This document shows positions 24,959 through 34,118 of a stretch of 51,702 nucleotides of DNA, in pieces. A program made the position numbers and the translations under genes. The notes beneath the pieces are model-generated. The model was not told the origin of the DNA, ran no database searches, and saw only the letters and a list, made by a program, of their open reading frames with translations. The stretch spans positions 1 through 51,702 of the forward strand of contig RDXB01000044.1 of the NCBI GenBank assembly GCA_004292515.1. The letters are read 5' to 3'. The first letter of the stretch is position 1; each line of letters starts with the position of its first letter. This DNA is from Oscillatoriales cyanobacterium (GTDB lineage Bacteria; Cyanobacteriota; Cyanobacteriia; CACIAM-69d).

Positions 24959-27493
24959 ATGACCGCGCAACTCAACTTTCTTGGCTCGGGGCAAACCATT
25001 CCGACATCACTGCATGGTGAAATGCAGCGATCGTATTTGGAATATGCCATGAGTACGATCGTCGGCCGGGCCTTACCTGACGCGCGGGATGGTCTCAAGC
25101 CAGTGCATCGCCGGATTTTGTATGCCATGCACGAGTTGGGCCTCACGCCCGATCGCCCCTTTCGCAAATGCGCCCGCGTGGTGGGGGATGTGTTGGGGAA
25201 ATATCATCCCCACGGTGACAAGGCGGTCTATGACGCGCTGGTGCGGATGGTGCAGAGTTTTTCGATGCGCTATCCGCTGTTGCAGGGCCATGGGAATTTT
25301 GGCTCGATCGATGATGATCCGCCGGCCGCCATGCGCTACACGGAAACCCGGCTAGCGGCGATCGCCCAGTCTTCGGCCTTGGCCAACCTGAGCGAAGCAA
25401 CCGTGGACTTTGCGGCCAACTTTGACAGCTCCCAACAGGAACCGGTGGTGCTGCCGGTGCAGTTGCCCTTGCTGTTGCTGAATGGCTGCTCGGGGATTGC
25501 GGTGGGCATGGCCACAAATATTCCGCCCCACCATTTGGGTGAGTTGGTCGATGGGTTGGTGACCCTGATCGATCGCCCCGAACTGACCGATGAACAGCTT
25601 TGGCAACTGATTCCGGGGCCGGACTTTCCGACGGGCGGCGAAATTGTCGGCACGAAGGGGATTGAGGATGCCTACCGCACGGGCAAGGGCAGCATTACCC
25701 TGCGCGGGATTGCCCATGTGGAGGAAATTCCCGGCAGCCGGGGCCGCCAAAAGCGCACGGCGATCGTGGTGACGGAGTTGCCCTACCAGACCAATAAATC
25801 CAGTTGGCTGGAAAAAATGGCCGAGCTGGTGAATCTGGGCAAGCTGACGGGTATCAGCGATTTGCGCGACGAGAGCGATCGCGACGGGATTCGGGTGGTG
25901 ATTGAGCTGAAGCGGGAGGCCGACCCGGCCGACGTGCTGAAGCATCTCTATCGCCAAACGGATTTGCAATCGACCTTTGGGGTGATTTTGCTGGCGATCG
26001 TCGATCGCCAACCGCGCCAACTGAGCCTGAAACAAGCGCTGCAAGTCTTTTTGGACTTTCGGGAAGAAACCCTAACTCGGCAGTTGGCCGCCGATCGCAC
26101 GGAGGTGGCCGATCGCCTGGAGCTGGTGGAAGGGTTGGTGCTGGCCCTAGATAACTTGGACGCGACGATCGAGATCCTGCGGTTTGCCCCCGATGGCAGC
26201 ACGGCCCAAGCCCAATTGGCCGTGCGATTGGGCATGACCGACAACCAGGCCCATGCTGTGTTGGGGATGCCGATGCGCCGGTTGACGGGCATGGAGCGCC
26301 AAAAACTGCTGGATGAACGGGAGGAGCTGCGATCGCGCCTGGCAGCCCTGTCGAACCTGCTGGCCGATCGCACAGAACGGCTGAAGTTTTTGAAAAAAGA
26401 CCTGCGATCGCTCAAAAAACACTTTGGTGATCAGCGCCGCACGCGCATTTTGCCAGAGAGCGACTGGCAGGCAGAACAGGCCGCAACCCCGTTGGCCGCC
26501 CGCGTCAAGGCTTCGGAACCGGCGATCATCGAGTTGAGCGATCGCGGCTATGTGCGGCGGGTGGCTCCCAAACGCCGACGCAGCGAACCGGCCCTGGGGG
26601 AACTGGCCGAACGGGAAGAGGCCTCGGTGCAAACCTTTACGACCCAGACCGATCGAGAGTTGCTGGTGCTGACCCGATCGGGCAAGGCCTATAGCCTGCG
26701 CGTGGGCGACATTCCCCAAGTCAGCAAAAAAAATCCCAGGGGTGTGCCGTTGGTGACGCTGTTGCCCGAGTCGGCCCGATCGACCGCCTTGCAAAGTGCC
26801 GATGATGGCACGGATTCGGTCTCGGCCTTGGCGCGGGAAATTGTGGCGGTGTTGTCCCTGGACTTTGGCGATCGGCCGAACCCGCCCACGGATCTGATCT
26901 TGCTGACCCAACAGGGCCGACTGAAGCGGCTATCCCTCAGTGAATTTGAGCGGATTACGGGTCGGGGCTTGGTCACGCTCAAATTGAAGGAGGGCGATGA
27001 GTTAGGGGCGGTGGCCCTGGGGCGCGAGGGCGATCGACTGGTGATTGCGGCCTCCAGCGGGCGGGCGGTGGTTTTGAGTCTGACTGAACCCACGCTCCCG
27101 ATCAGCACCCGCAGCAGTCCGGGGCTGGTGGCGACCAAATTGGGGCGATCGGAACAGTTGGTGGGCTGCTGTGCTGTGGAGGCGGGCCAACCCCTGGCCC
27201 TGATTAGCGAACGGGCCTATGGCAAAAGTCTTTCGCTCGGTCGCCTGCGCCTGAGCAAACCGGGCGAGTCGGGGGCCAATCTGGTCACCTTGGCCCGGGG
27301 CGATCGACTAGCGGCGATCGCCCCTGTGCCCGATCGTGGCTGCTGGTGGATCGTCACCAACCAAGGGCGATCGGGCGGACTGAGCTGGGATCAGTTCCCG
27401 TTGTTGGGGCGCGAAGATCAGGGCGATCGGCTGGTCAAGCTGGCCAGCACCGAGGCGATCGTTACGGCCACGGCGTTGGGGAGTGGCGGCTAG
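24959..27493 (+). CDS. Type IIA DNA topoisomerase, A subunit (GyrA/ParC family)
   Basis: This 844-residue protein is the DNA-cleaving subunit of gyrase or topoisomerase IV. The winged-helix domain shows [39 protein letters not shown] and the active-site tyrosine in [10 protein letters not shown]. The tower and coiled coil ([20 protein letters not shown]) lead to a C-terminal beta-pinwheel. The canonical GyrA box, QRRGGKG in family members, is not visible; the corresponding segment reads [15 protein letters not shown]. That suggests a ParC-like or non-wrapping A subunit. Cyanobacteria usually have two A-type genes, so I do not assign gyrA or parC. It is divergent from the response regulator, and a short repeat element follows. 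Confidence 0.9.
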   Translation: MTAQLNFLGSGQTIPTSLHGEMQRSYLEYAMSTIVGRALPDARDGLKPVHRRILYAMHELGLTPDRPFRKCARVVGDVLGKYHPHGDKAVYDALVRMVQSFSMRYPLLQGHGNFGSIDDDPPAAMRYTETRLAAIAQSSALANLSEATVDFAANFDSSQQEPVVLPVQLPLLLLNGCSGIAVGMATNIPPHHLGELVDGLVTLIDRPELTDEQLWQLIPGPDFPTGGEIVGTKGIEDAYRTGKGSITLRGIAHVEEIPGSRGRQKRTAIVVTELPYQTNKSSWLEKMAELVNLGKLTGISDLRDESDRDGIRVVIELKREADPADVLKHLYRQTDLQSTFGVILLAIVDRQPRQLSLKQALQVFLDFREETLTRQLAADRTEVADRLELVEGLVLALDNLDATIEILRFAPDGSTAQAQLAVRLGMTDNQAHAVLGMPMRRLTGMERQKLLDEREELRSRLAALSNLLADRTERLKFLKKDLRSLKKHFGDQRRTRILPESDWQAEQAATPLAARVKASEPAIIELSDRGYVRRVAPKRRRSEPALGELAEREEASVQTFTTQTDRELLVLTRSGKAYSLRVGDIPQVSKKNPRGVPLVTLLPESARSTALQSADDGTDSVSALAREIVAVLSLDFGDRPNPPTDLILLTQQGRLKRLSLSEFERITGRGLVTLKLKEGDELGAVALGREGDRLVIAASSGRAVVLSLTEPTLPISTRSSPGLVATKLGRSEQLVGCCAVEAGQPLALISERAYGKSLSLGRLRLSKPGESGANLVTLARGDRLAAIAPVPDRGCWWIVTNQGRSGGLSWDQFPLLGREDQGDRLVKLASTEAIVTATALGSGG

Positions 27494-27508
27494 GGAGATC
27501 GGAAAGCG

Positions 27509-27657
27509 TTAGGGGCTGTCATCAAATCCCTGAAATCCTGATTCTTGCGTTGCTTGATCGTGAGGGGCAAGGGGCTTGAGCCAATTGTTTAGGGCGGTTG
27601 GGCTAGGAAAATGGGTCGTTCCAGCCCCAATTAAGCTCATTTGATGACATGCCCTAA
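27509..27657. mobile_element. MITE-like element, family C, 149 bp
   Basis: TTAGGGGCTGTCATCAAAT and ATTTGATGACATGCCCTAA form a 19-bp inverted repeat with two mismatches. A degenerate palindrome core (CAAGGGGCTTGAGCCAATTG) lies at 27568-27587. It fills most of the spacer between the topoisomerase gene and cobQ, so it may carry the terminator of one and the promoter of the other. A lone end of the same type (CCTAGGGATTGTCATCAAAT) is at 33825-33844. Confidence 0.65.
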
Positions 27658-27759
27658 GCATTATTGGTTGATGATCATCAATCGCCACCAACACGCGATC
27701 GCCCTCCCGCTCGGCAATGCGAGGATAATAGCCCCATCGCTCTACTTTCCGTTTCGCCC

Positions 27760-29244
27760 GTGAAGTCTATTTCGGTCTTGGGTACGTCATCAAACGCCGG
27801 CAAAAGCTGGGTGGCGACGGCCCTCTGTGCTTGGTTGCGGCGACAGGGCATCCGCGTTGCTCCCTTCAAAGCCCAAAATATGTCCAACAATTCCTACGTC
27901 ACCCTAGAAGGCGGCGAAATGGGTCGGGCCCAAGCGGTGCAAGCCGAAGCCTGTGGATTACGGCCGATCGCGGAGATGAACCCGATTTTGCTGAAACCAT
28001 CGGGCAACAGCACCTCGCAACTGGTGTTGTTAGGGCAAGCACGGGAGCACATCGCCGCCGCTGACTATTACAAACATATCGAAACCCTTTGGGAAACCGT
28101 GGCCGACGTGCTGGCCGGTTGGCGCGATCGCTGCGATGTCTTGGTGCTCGAAGGGGCGGGCAGTCCTGTGGAACTGAACCTCATGCACCGAGATTTAGTC
28201 AACCTGCGCCCGATCGTCCATCTAGAAGGGCGCTGGCTGTTGGTGGGCGACATCGAGCGGGGCGGCATTTTTGCCCAGGCGGTCGGCACCTATCAACTGA
28301 TGCCGCCTGCGGCCCAGGCCTTGGGCTTGGGCTTGGTGGTGAATAAGTTTCGTGGCGATCTAAAGCTGTTTGCCGAAGCCGATCGCTACTTCCAAGCCCA
28401 TCTACCCACCCTGCCCTACTTGGGGACACTTCCCTACAACTCCACCCTGCAACCGGAAAGCGAAGACAGCCTGTGCCAGGAAGCCGAAGAAAATTGGACT
28501 CAGTGGGATGCGGCGGTGATGGCTTGGATTCGATTGCCATTTTTGTCGAATTCTCAAGACAGTCAACCTTGGCTCATTGATCAAGGGGTGGCTGTGCGGT
28601 GGGTTTCCCGCCCAGAACAGTTGGAAGCCGCGCGCATGATTGTGATCCCAGGGAGCAAAAACGCGATCCGCGATCTGGAATGGCTCCACGAAACGGGCAT
28701 GGCCGCCGCGATCGGGCGCGCATCTGCCCAAGGCATTCCCGTGGTGGGGATCTGCGGCGGCTATCAAATGTTGGGTCGGATGCTGATCGATCGCGACGGT
28801 GTGGCAGGCACAGCGGGCGTGGTGGCGGGGCTAGACCTGCTGCCCGTGGTGACGGAATATGAAGCCCTGAAGCAAGTGCAACGGGTGGAGGCCTGTTGGT
28901 CGTTGGATCAGGCCACAGAACGCTGGTACACCTACGAAATTCACATGGGTCAAACTAGGGTGGTGGAACCTTGCGAGAGCCTGTTGTGGACGATCGGCCC
29001 CGATGGTCAACCCCAACCCGAAGGGGCCCGATCGCCCAATGGACTCGTTTGGGGAACCTATTTACATGGCCTGTTTGAATCTCCCCAGGTGCGATCGACC
29101 CTAGCCCAACTGGCTAGCATTCATAGCCACGATCTCAGCCGCTTGTCCTGGCAAAACCATCGCCAGCAACTGTACGATCGCATGGCCGACCTGCTCGAAA
29201 CATCCCTCACGCTCGATGGTTTGTGGCGCTACTTGGAGGACTAA
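27760..29244 (+). CDS. cobQ: Cobyric acid synthase
   Basis: CobQ amidates four side-chain carboxylates of the corrin ring during cobalamin (or pseudocobalamin) synthesis, using ATP and glutamine. The N-terminal P-loop domain has LGTSSNAGKSWVATALCAWL and PFKAQNMSNNSYVTLEGGEM. The C-terminal glutaminase domain has the nucleophile cysteine in GICGGYQMLGRM and the histidine in WGTYLHGLFE. With GTG as start the protein has 494 residues and begins at the usual point (VKSISVLGTSSN). The frame also allows a TTG at 27664, adding 32 residues without family similarity. No B12 riboswitch is visible, and the upstream spacer is a repeat element. A secreted protein gene follows after only four bases, suggesting co-transcription. 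Confidence 0.93.
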   Translation: MKSISVLGTSSNAGKSWVATALCAWLRRQGIRVAPFKAQNMSNNSYVTLEGGEMGRAQAVQAEACGLRPIAEMNPILLKPSGNSTSQLVLLGQAREHIAAADYYKHIETLWETVADVLAGWRDRCDVLVLEGAGSPVELNLMHRDLVNLRPIVHLEGRWLLVGDIERGGIFAQAVGTYQLMPPAAQALGLGLVVNKFRGDLKLFAEADRYFQAHLPTLPYLGTLPYNSTLQPESEDSLCQEAEENWTQWDAAVMAWIRLPFLSNSQDSQPWLIDQGVAVRWVSRPEQLEAARMIVIPGSKNAIRDLEWLHETGMAAAIGRASAQGIPVVGICGGYQMLGRMLIDRDGVAGTAGVVAGLDLLPVVTEYEALKQVQRVEACWSLDQATERWYTYEIHMGQTRVVEPCESLLWTIGPDGQPQPEGARSPNGLVWGTYLHGLFESPQVRSTLAQLASIHSHDLSRLSWQNHRQQLYDRMADLLETSLTLDGLWRYLED

Positions 29245-29248
29245 GCCA

Positions 29249-29896
29249 ATGGTTGTCTGGATCAATTGGTGGATCAGGTGGATCAGTTTGAATCGGGGCG
29301 ATCGCTCCCCCCAATCAGCCATTCGATCAGCGATCGGGCATGGGCTAATGGGCATGGCCGCCACGGCGATCGCCACGGCCCTGGCCGCCCCGATCGCCCA
29401 AGCCCAAAATTTGACGATGCTGCGCTGTTTGCAAGCGGCCGGCGATGATCCCTACAAAGTCGCCCAATGCAGCAATCCCAACGCCCGGCCGCCCAACCTG
29501 GAGGAACAGCCGGCCAACGCTCCCAGTGGTAATGCTCCCAATCGGCCAGCCAACCGGGGCGATCGCAACCGTGGCAGTAACAGCGATCGACCAGCGGTCC
29601 AGCCCGCCACCATCCAGCGGACCAACACCACCAACCGTCCAGGGGTTCCCGCCAGCAGCTATAACTCCGCCAATCGCGTTCGGGCCACCCTCGACTGTCT
29701 AAGCAACTACGGCACCAGCACCAACCAAGTGTTGTCGGAATGTGGGGCTTGGAGTCCTCGGCCCAACTCCGGCCGGCCCGCCACCGCCACGCCCAATGCT
29801 GCACCGGGTGGTAATGGGCCATCGACGATGCCACCGCCGCCCGGAACCAATGGTTCTGGCCCCGGCGGTCAGCCGACGATTCTCTGGCAACGTTAG
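29249..29896 (+). CDS. Secreted low-complexity (Asn/Pro/Gly-rich) protein
   Basis: The 215-residue protein has an N-terminal export region ending in TAIATALAAPIAQAQ, which looks like a signal peptide cleavage site, preceded by a rather long basic leader. The mature part starts LTMLRCLQAAGDDPYKVAQC and has a related second segment, RATLDCLSNYGTSTNQVLSE. It thus holds two CL-x(9-13)-V-x(2,3)-C-like units joined by a stretch rich in N, P, R and G. The tail is proline- and glycine-rich. GGAGGA seven bases upstream of the ATG, overlapping the end of cobQ, supports the start. Function is unknown, and the link to cobalamin synthesis may be only positional. Confidence 0.65.
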   Translation: MVVWINWWIRWISLNRGDRSPQSAIRSAIGHGLMGMAATAIATALAAPIAQAQNLTMLRCLQAAGDDPYKVAQCSNPNARPPNLEEQPANAPSGNAPNRPANRGDRNRGSNSDRPAVQPATIQRTNTTNRPGVPASSYNSANRVRATLDCLSNYGTSTNQVLSECGAWSPRPNSGRPATATPNAAPGGNGPSTMPPPPGTNGSGPGGQPTILWQR

Positions 29897-29911
29897 AAAC
29901 TAGTTAACTAG

Positions 29912-32900
29912 TTAGGAGTTGGCAATCGCCACATCTGACTGATCAGATGACCGATCTAAATTGGCCGCGTCCTCGGCGCGATCGCGCGCGGCCTGTTCCG
30001 CCATTTCAATCAGAAACTGGAAGGCCTTCACCATATAGGTGGCGCAGTTGTAGGGCGAAGCTTCATAGAACTGTTGCCAAGCCTGACCTTTCCGCTCGTT
30101 GTAGAAGGCTGCATCACTCGGGTGGCGATCGAGCCAAGCCAACCTCACCGAATGACCCACCAACACATCCAACACTAGATAGTCGTCGATTTGGAGTTCG
30201 GGGTTGCGATCGGTCAAGGCCGCTAGTTCTGCCAGCGCTTCCATACAAACCTGGCGATAGAGCGGCGCGCCGATTTTGTTGAGCAAATGTTCCACCTGAA
30301 TCGCGAAGTTCTTTTCGCCGGGGGTCATTTCCGCCAACATCAGGGCACTATCCAAGCGGTTGCGGCGCTCCAGCTTGTCCCCAATCACGATTCCCTTGCA
30401 GTGGCCCAACAGGTTCCACACTTGGGGGTAAAAGTCCTTGGGCACGCGGTTGACTGCGCCATCTAGCTCCCGTTGACGCGCCCAACTGCCCGCAGGTGGC
30501 AAGCTTTCGTCCCGTTGGGGGGCGATCGCCCATTCGATCGCCCGGCCCGGCGATCGCACATGCAGCGATTCCTGTTGTTGCAGGGCCAAGGTTGCGCCCT
30601 GGTAGCCTTCCAGCACATGGCGCAATCGCAACTGCACCTCGTAGGGACTTAGTTCCATCAGTTGCTCATAGGCTTCGTCAGGGGTCACCAACATTTCCCG
30701 GCCCAGCTCACTCACCAGCAGCAACAGGAAATAGCTGGTACGCAGGGTCAAGAAGCCCTTAAACAGGGCCGGGTTGGACTTGATCAGCACCCCCACGGCC
30801 ACCAAAATTTCTTGGCTCATCACCCGATCGCGGATGTCTTCGCCGCAGAACTCGTCAATTTTGGCCACGATTTCGTCATGGGACATGGGGCGATCGATCA
30901 CGGAGCCTTCGCTGTAGGCGCGGCCCACGGCGATGAACTTTTGACGCACGAGCAAGTCGGTGACGGCATCAGACAGGCTGATATCGGCCTTGTTCAACAA
31001 ACCCGCCGATCGCCGGACAATTGCCCAGTAGGGTCGCCGCCGCGCAATCCCATCGGACTCAACCACGCTGTAGCCCAGCAAGGCCCGGCTATAGATTTCT
31101 TCCACGAGCAACCGCAGGGGCACAGGGCGATCGACCCCGCCGATCCCCGTTTCAAACTCCGGCCCCGTCAGTCGCCAAAGATCTTGCAGCAGCTCAATTT
31201 GCTCGTAGAGGTTGGCCGTGCCCCGCAGCCGAGTGAGCAGGGTTTTCGGGTCGGTTTCCGACTCCAGTTGAAATTCCTGGCGGCTGCTGAGGGGCTTGGT
31301 TTCCTCGGGGGAGAAGGCGAGATGCACCGGTAGCTCCACGCGATCGCCCACCGTTACCTGGCGATCGAACTCATAGCCATGGAGAAAACCAATCCGCTCG
31401 CTGCCGGCCGTCAGCACAAAAGATTGCAGCCGACCCAACCGCACCGGCACACCATTGCACTTACCGGATTTGAAATCAGCAATCAGCGACAACAGGGGCG
31501 ATCGAGTATCCAGATCCGTTTCAGTCGATCCGAGCATTTCCCGCGTCAACAACAGGGTCATGGTGGGGCGGCCGAGCTGTCGCCACTGGCGGGCCACATA
31601 GGCCAACTCGCTACGAACTTGGGAAGTCAAAAACTCCGGATCGGCACTGGAATAAAACTGCTCCGCATCCAGAAAAGAAGGCAAAAACACCATCGGCTGA
31701 TCGCAAATGGTGAAGATGCGCGAAGTGGTCAAGCTACGCAACCGGCGCATGGGGCGGCCCGTTAAGCCCAGGGCATGGTTGCGACCAATTTGGGCATAGG
31801 CCGCCGACAGGTCGCGGGCGGGCCGCACTTCGATCGGGGCCACTTGGGCGGGGGTTTGGGTTTCGATGCCGTAGACGGCCAGTTGGTGTTGCAGGCCTTC
31901 GTCTTCGGCGATTAGGGCAATTTGCACCAAGGGTTCACGCACGGCTCCGGGGCGCGATCGCCGACCCAGCGGATCAATGTCGGCCACATCGAGCAAATCT
32001 TCGAGCACCAATTGCCCCAACAACCACAGGGACTGGGCCCACACCAGCGGCACGTTGTCATTGGGTAAGCGGGGCTGAGAACCGGGATCGGCCTGCTCGG
32101 CTTCGATCGCCTCTTCGGGCACGTAGTAGACCTCCGGCAGCAGGGCCAAGCCGTCTTGTTCCACGGCTACCCGCTTGAGGCGATCGTGATATTCCAAAGC
32201 TGTGTCGCGATCACCCCGGAACAGCGCATCCAGCAGTAAATAGGTCCAAAACAGCGGCCATTCACACTCGATATGCTCGAACTTCTTCAGCTCGTAGGGT
32301 TCGTAGTGCAGGCGGCTGGTATCTTCGATCGCCGTTTGGTGGCCATCGCGCAGAAACCGCTTGCAGCCATAGTGGCCGCCCAGTTTCTCGACAATTTGCC
32401 GCCGGGTGCGATCGACCAAGCTGGCATCATCCACCGCAAAGGCCGGGAAGCCAATAATGCTCAACAGGGCCGCATCCACTTCCTTCGAGGCCGATTCGCG
32501 GGGCAACAAAGATTCCAACGTGGCGCGCGATCGGGCAATTTCATCTTCCAAAACGTGCAGCACCGAAGTCTGAGACCCGCGCGCCCCAAACAGATCAAAC
32601 CCATTCAGGGCTTCCAGCGCCGCCTTGGCCATCCCGATCGAGCTAGCGTTCAGCTCCGGGTTGCCGTGGTTAATCTTGTTGCCCCGTTCCCAAATTCCAT
32701 AATCCGCCGTCCGGTAGGCCCGCCCGATGTAATAGATCAGGTTTTGGACAAAGTTCACCTCATCGGTGGTGTAGATAATCTCCAGGCCCGCCGCCGTCAT
32801 CTGAGCCAACATCAGCAAAAACACCGAAGTCGCATCGATTTGCAAATGGCCCCAGCCATCGTCGGCCACCACCGTGTTGCCCGTGGTGGTGTCGTACTTG

Positions 32901-33250
32901 GCATGGAGCGCATCCAGCGGATCTTGGGTGTGTTTAAACCGCTCCACCTTCTCCGCTTGGCGCATCATCGACGACAGCAAGCCGCGCATCAGCTTGACCA
33001 CACTCTGCTGAATTTCGTAGCCGCGCCCCGCCTCCAAACCGGCCTTGCGATAGGCCAAGGCCAGCCCCCAGGCCGCCAAAATGCTGTATACGTTGTCGCG
33101 CACCCAGGCATCGGTGTAGTCGCCGTGAATGTTGACGGCGGTACTGGCGGGCATCAGGCCAGAAATCGGATTTTGCCGATCGAGAATCACACGGCAAATC
33201 AGGCGGTCAAAATATTCCAGGCGATCGCGACGAAGCTGGGGAGCGGTCAT
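29912..33250 (-). CDS. Glycoside hydrolase family 15 / phosphorylase kinase alpha-beta-like protein
   Basis: The protein is about 1,112 residues. The N-terminal half is a GH15-type (alpha/alpha)6 barrel with ASTAVNIHGDYTDAWVRDNV, TTGNTVVADDGWGHLQIDAT and IECEWPLFWTYLLLDALFRG. The C-terminal half resembles the regulatory region of eukaryotic phosphorylase kinase alpha/beta subunits, with EEIYSRALLGYSVVESDGIA, MSHDEIVAKIDEFCGEDIRD and LSPYEVQLRLRHVLEGYQG. Such proteins are widespread in cyanobacteria, and their substrate is not established to my knowledge; a role in glycogen or glucan metabolism is inferred. No signal peptide is present. The frame extends 16 codons beyond the chosen ATG (MTAPQLRRDRLEYF) but without family similarity. 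It is monocistronic. Confidence 0.85.
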   Translation of the reverse strand: MTAPQLRRDRLEYFDRLICRVILDRQNPISGLMPASTAVNIHGDYTDAWVRDNVYSILAAWGLALAYRKAGLEAGRGYEIQQSVVKLMRGLLSSMMRQAEKVERFKHTQDPLDALHAKYDTTTGNTVVADDGWGHLQIDATSVFLLMLAQMTAAGLEIIYTTDEVNFVQNLIYYIGRAYRTADYGIWERGNKINHGNPELNASSIGMAKAALEALNGFDLFGARGSQTSVLHVLEDEIARSRATLESLLPRESASKEVDAALLSIIGFPAFAVDDASLVDRTRRQIVEKLGGHYGCKRFLRDGHQTAIEDTSRLHYEPYELKKFEHIECEWPLFWTYLLLDALFRGDRDTALEYHDRLKRVAVEQDGLALLPEVYYVPEEAIEAEQADPGSQPRLPNDNVPLVWAQSLWLLGQLVLEDLLDVADIDPLGRRSRPGAVREPLVQIALIAEDEGLQHQLAVYGIETQTPAQVAPIEVRPARDLSAAYAQIGRNHALGLTGRPMRRLRSLTTSRIFTICDQPMVFLPSFLDAEQFYSSADPEFLTSQVRSELAYVARQWRQLGRPTMTLLLTREMLGSTETDLDTRSPLLSLIADFKSGKCNGVPVRLGRLQSFVLTAGSERIGFLHGYEFDRQVTVGDRVELPVHLAFSPEETKPLSSRQEFQLESETDPKTLLTRLRGTANLYEQIELLQDLWRLTGPEFETGIGGVDRPVPLRLLVEEIYSRALLGYSVVESDGIARRRPYWAIVRRSAGLLNKADISLSDAVTDLLVRQKFIAVGRAYSEGSVIDRPMSHDEIVAKIDEFCGEDIRDRVMSQEILVAVGVLIKSNPALFKGFLTLRTSYFLLLLVSELGREMLVTPDEAYEQLMELSPYEVQLRLRHVLEGYQGATLALQQQESLHVRSPGRAIEWAIAPQRDESLPPAGSWARQRELDGAVNRVPKDFYPQVWNLLGHCKGIVIGDKLERRNRLDSALMLAEMTPGEKNFAIQVEHLLNKIGAPLYRQVCMEALAELAALTDRNPELQIDDYLVLDVLVGHSVRLAWLDRHPSDAAFYNERKGQAWQQFYEASPYNCATYMVKAFQFLIEMAEQAARDRAEDAANLDRSSDQSDVAIANS

Positions 33251-33290
33251 AGGGGCGCGCGTAACGAAAGGGAAGGAAGCTCGATCAATC

Positions 33291-33364
33291 CATGCCAACT
33301 CGGTTCATGCCAACTCGGTTCATGACAACTCGGTTCATGCCAACTCGGTTCATGCCAACTCGGT
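33291..33364. repeat. Tandem repeat, 15-bp unit x5
   Basis: CATGCCAACTCGGTT repeats five times, with one variant unit (CATGACAACTCGGTT). It lies in the leader of the GH15-like gene, about 40 bp upstream of its start. Confidence 0.9.
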
Positions 33365-33995
33365 GAGGCGATCGAACCCCAACAGTGAGTTCAGGAATCC
33401 TGAGTGCAACCAGTTGTTGGCTGGGCTGGGCTGGCTCGACCCTAGGGCAAACCACTCGGTTCGTTAGGTGCTGGGCAGCCCAGTGTATTCATGAGGTTAC
33501 CAACAATGCCAAAAGGGTTGCCAACACTATAGATCTTTTGGTTTAGCTGAGGGTGGCAAAGGTTAAGACTTTGTGAAATCCCTGGAAGAGCGGCCCCATA
33601 GCCCCATGGGTTAATCAACCGCTTCTGGTCATACTCCCGGCATGAAAACGATCAGAACCGGCCCTGGAGCCTAGGGCAGACCAGTGTACTTTTCGACCTA
33701 TTTCTGACCCGATCGCCGAGAGAAGGATCACAATAGGGGGATTCACCCCTCATGGGTGGGCCATGGCGGGTCGAACAGGGTTTGATTCGCTCCCGGCCAA
33801 TCTAGTCAGCAACAGTAAAATGGGCCTAGGGATTGTCATCAAATGTTGGAATCTGGGCGATCGGGAGGGGCTACAGCGTCCGGAGGTGTCTAGGGATGCG
33901 GGCAGGTTAGCGATCGGTCAGAGATAGGCAGTGGCGAAGGGGGGTTGGCAAAGGGGGGCGGTCTCTAGCGAGAAATTGGCTATTGAATCGGTGGG

Positions 33996-34037
33996 TCTGG
34001 GTGAGCAAGTCTGGGTGAGCAAGTCTGGGTGAGCTTG
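33996..34037. repeat. Tandem repeat, 14-bp unit x3
   Basis: TCTGGGTGAGCAAG occurs three times; the last copy reads TCTGGGTGAGCTTG. It lies about 80 bp upstream of the hybrid kinase. Confidence 0.85.
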
Positions 34038-34118
34038 CAAGTCCGCCGATTGAAAGTTCGCAACAGAAATTATTGAGAAAGGCTAATCAACGGTTAGATT
34101 CGGGCAAGTTGGGGTCGG

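Larger units (their letters stand above)
33251..34118. other. 868-bp divergent spacer
   Basis: The spacer separates the GH15-like gene from the hybrid kinase. It contains a five-unit 15-bp tandem repeat, a lone family-C element end (33825-33844) and a 14-bp tandem array near the right end. The middle part (33370-33820) has no convincing ORF on either strand. Both promoters should lie here. An unlisted small RNA is possible, but I cannot identify one. Confidence 0.5.

Noticed and set aside
32273-33325. Plus-strand ORF of 350 codons
   Set aside because: Antisense to the N-terminal half of the GH15-like gene; no domain features, and its end reads through a tandem repeat.
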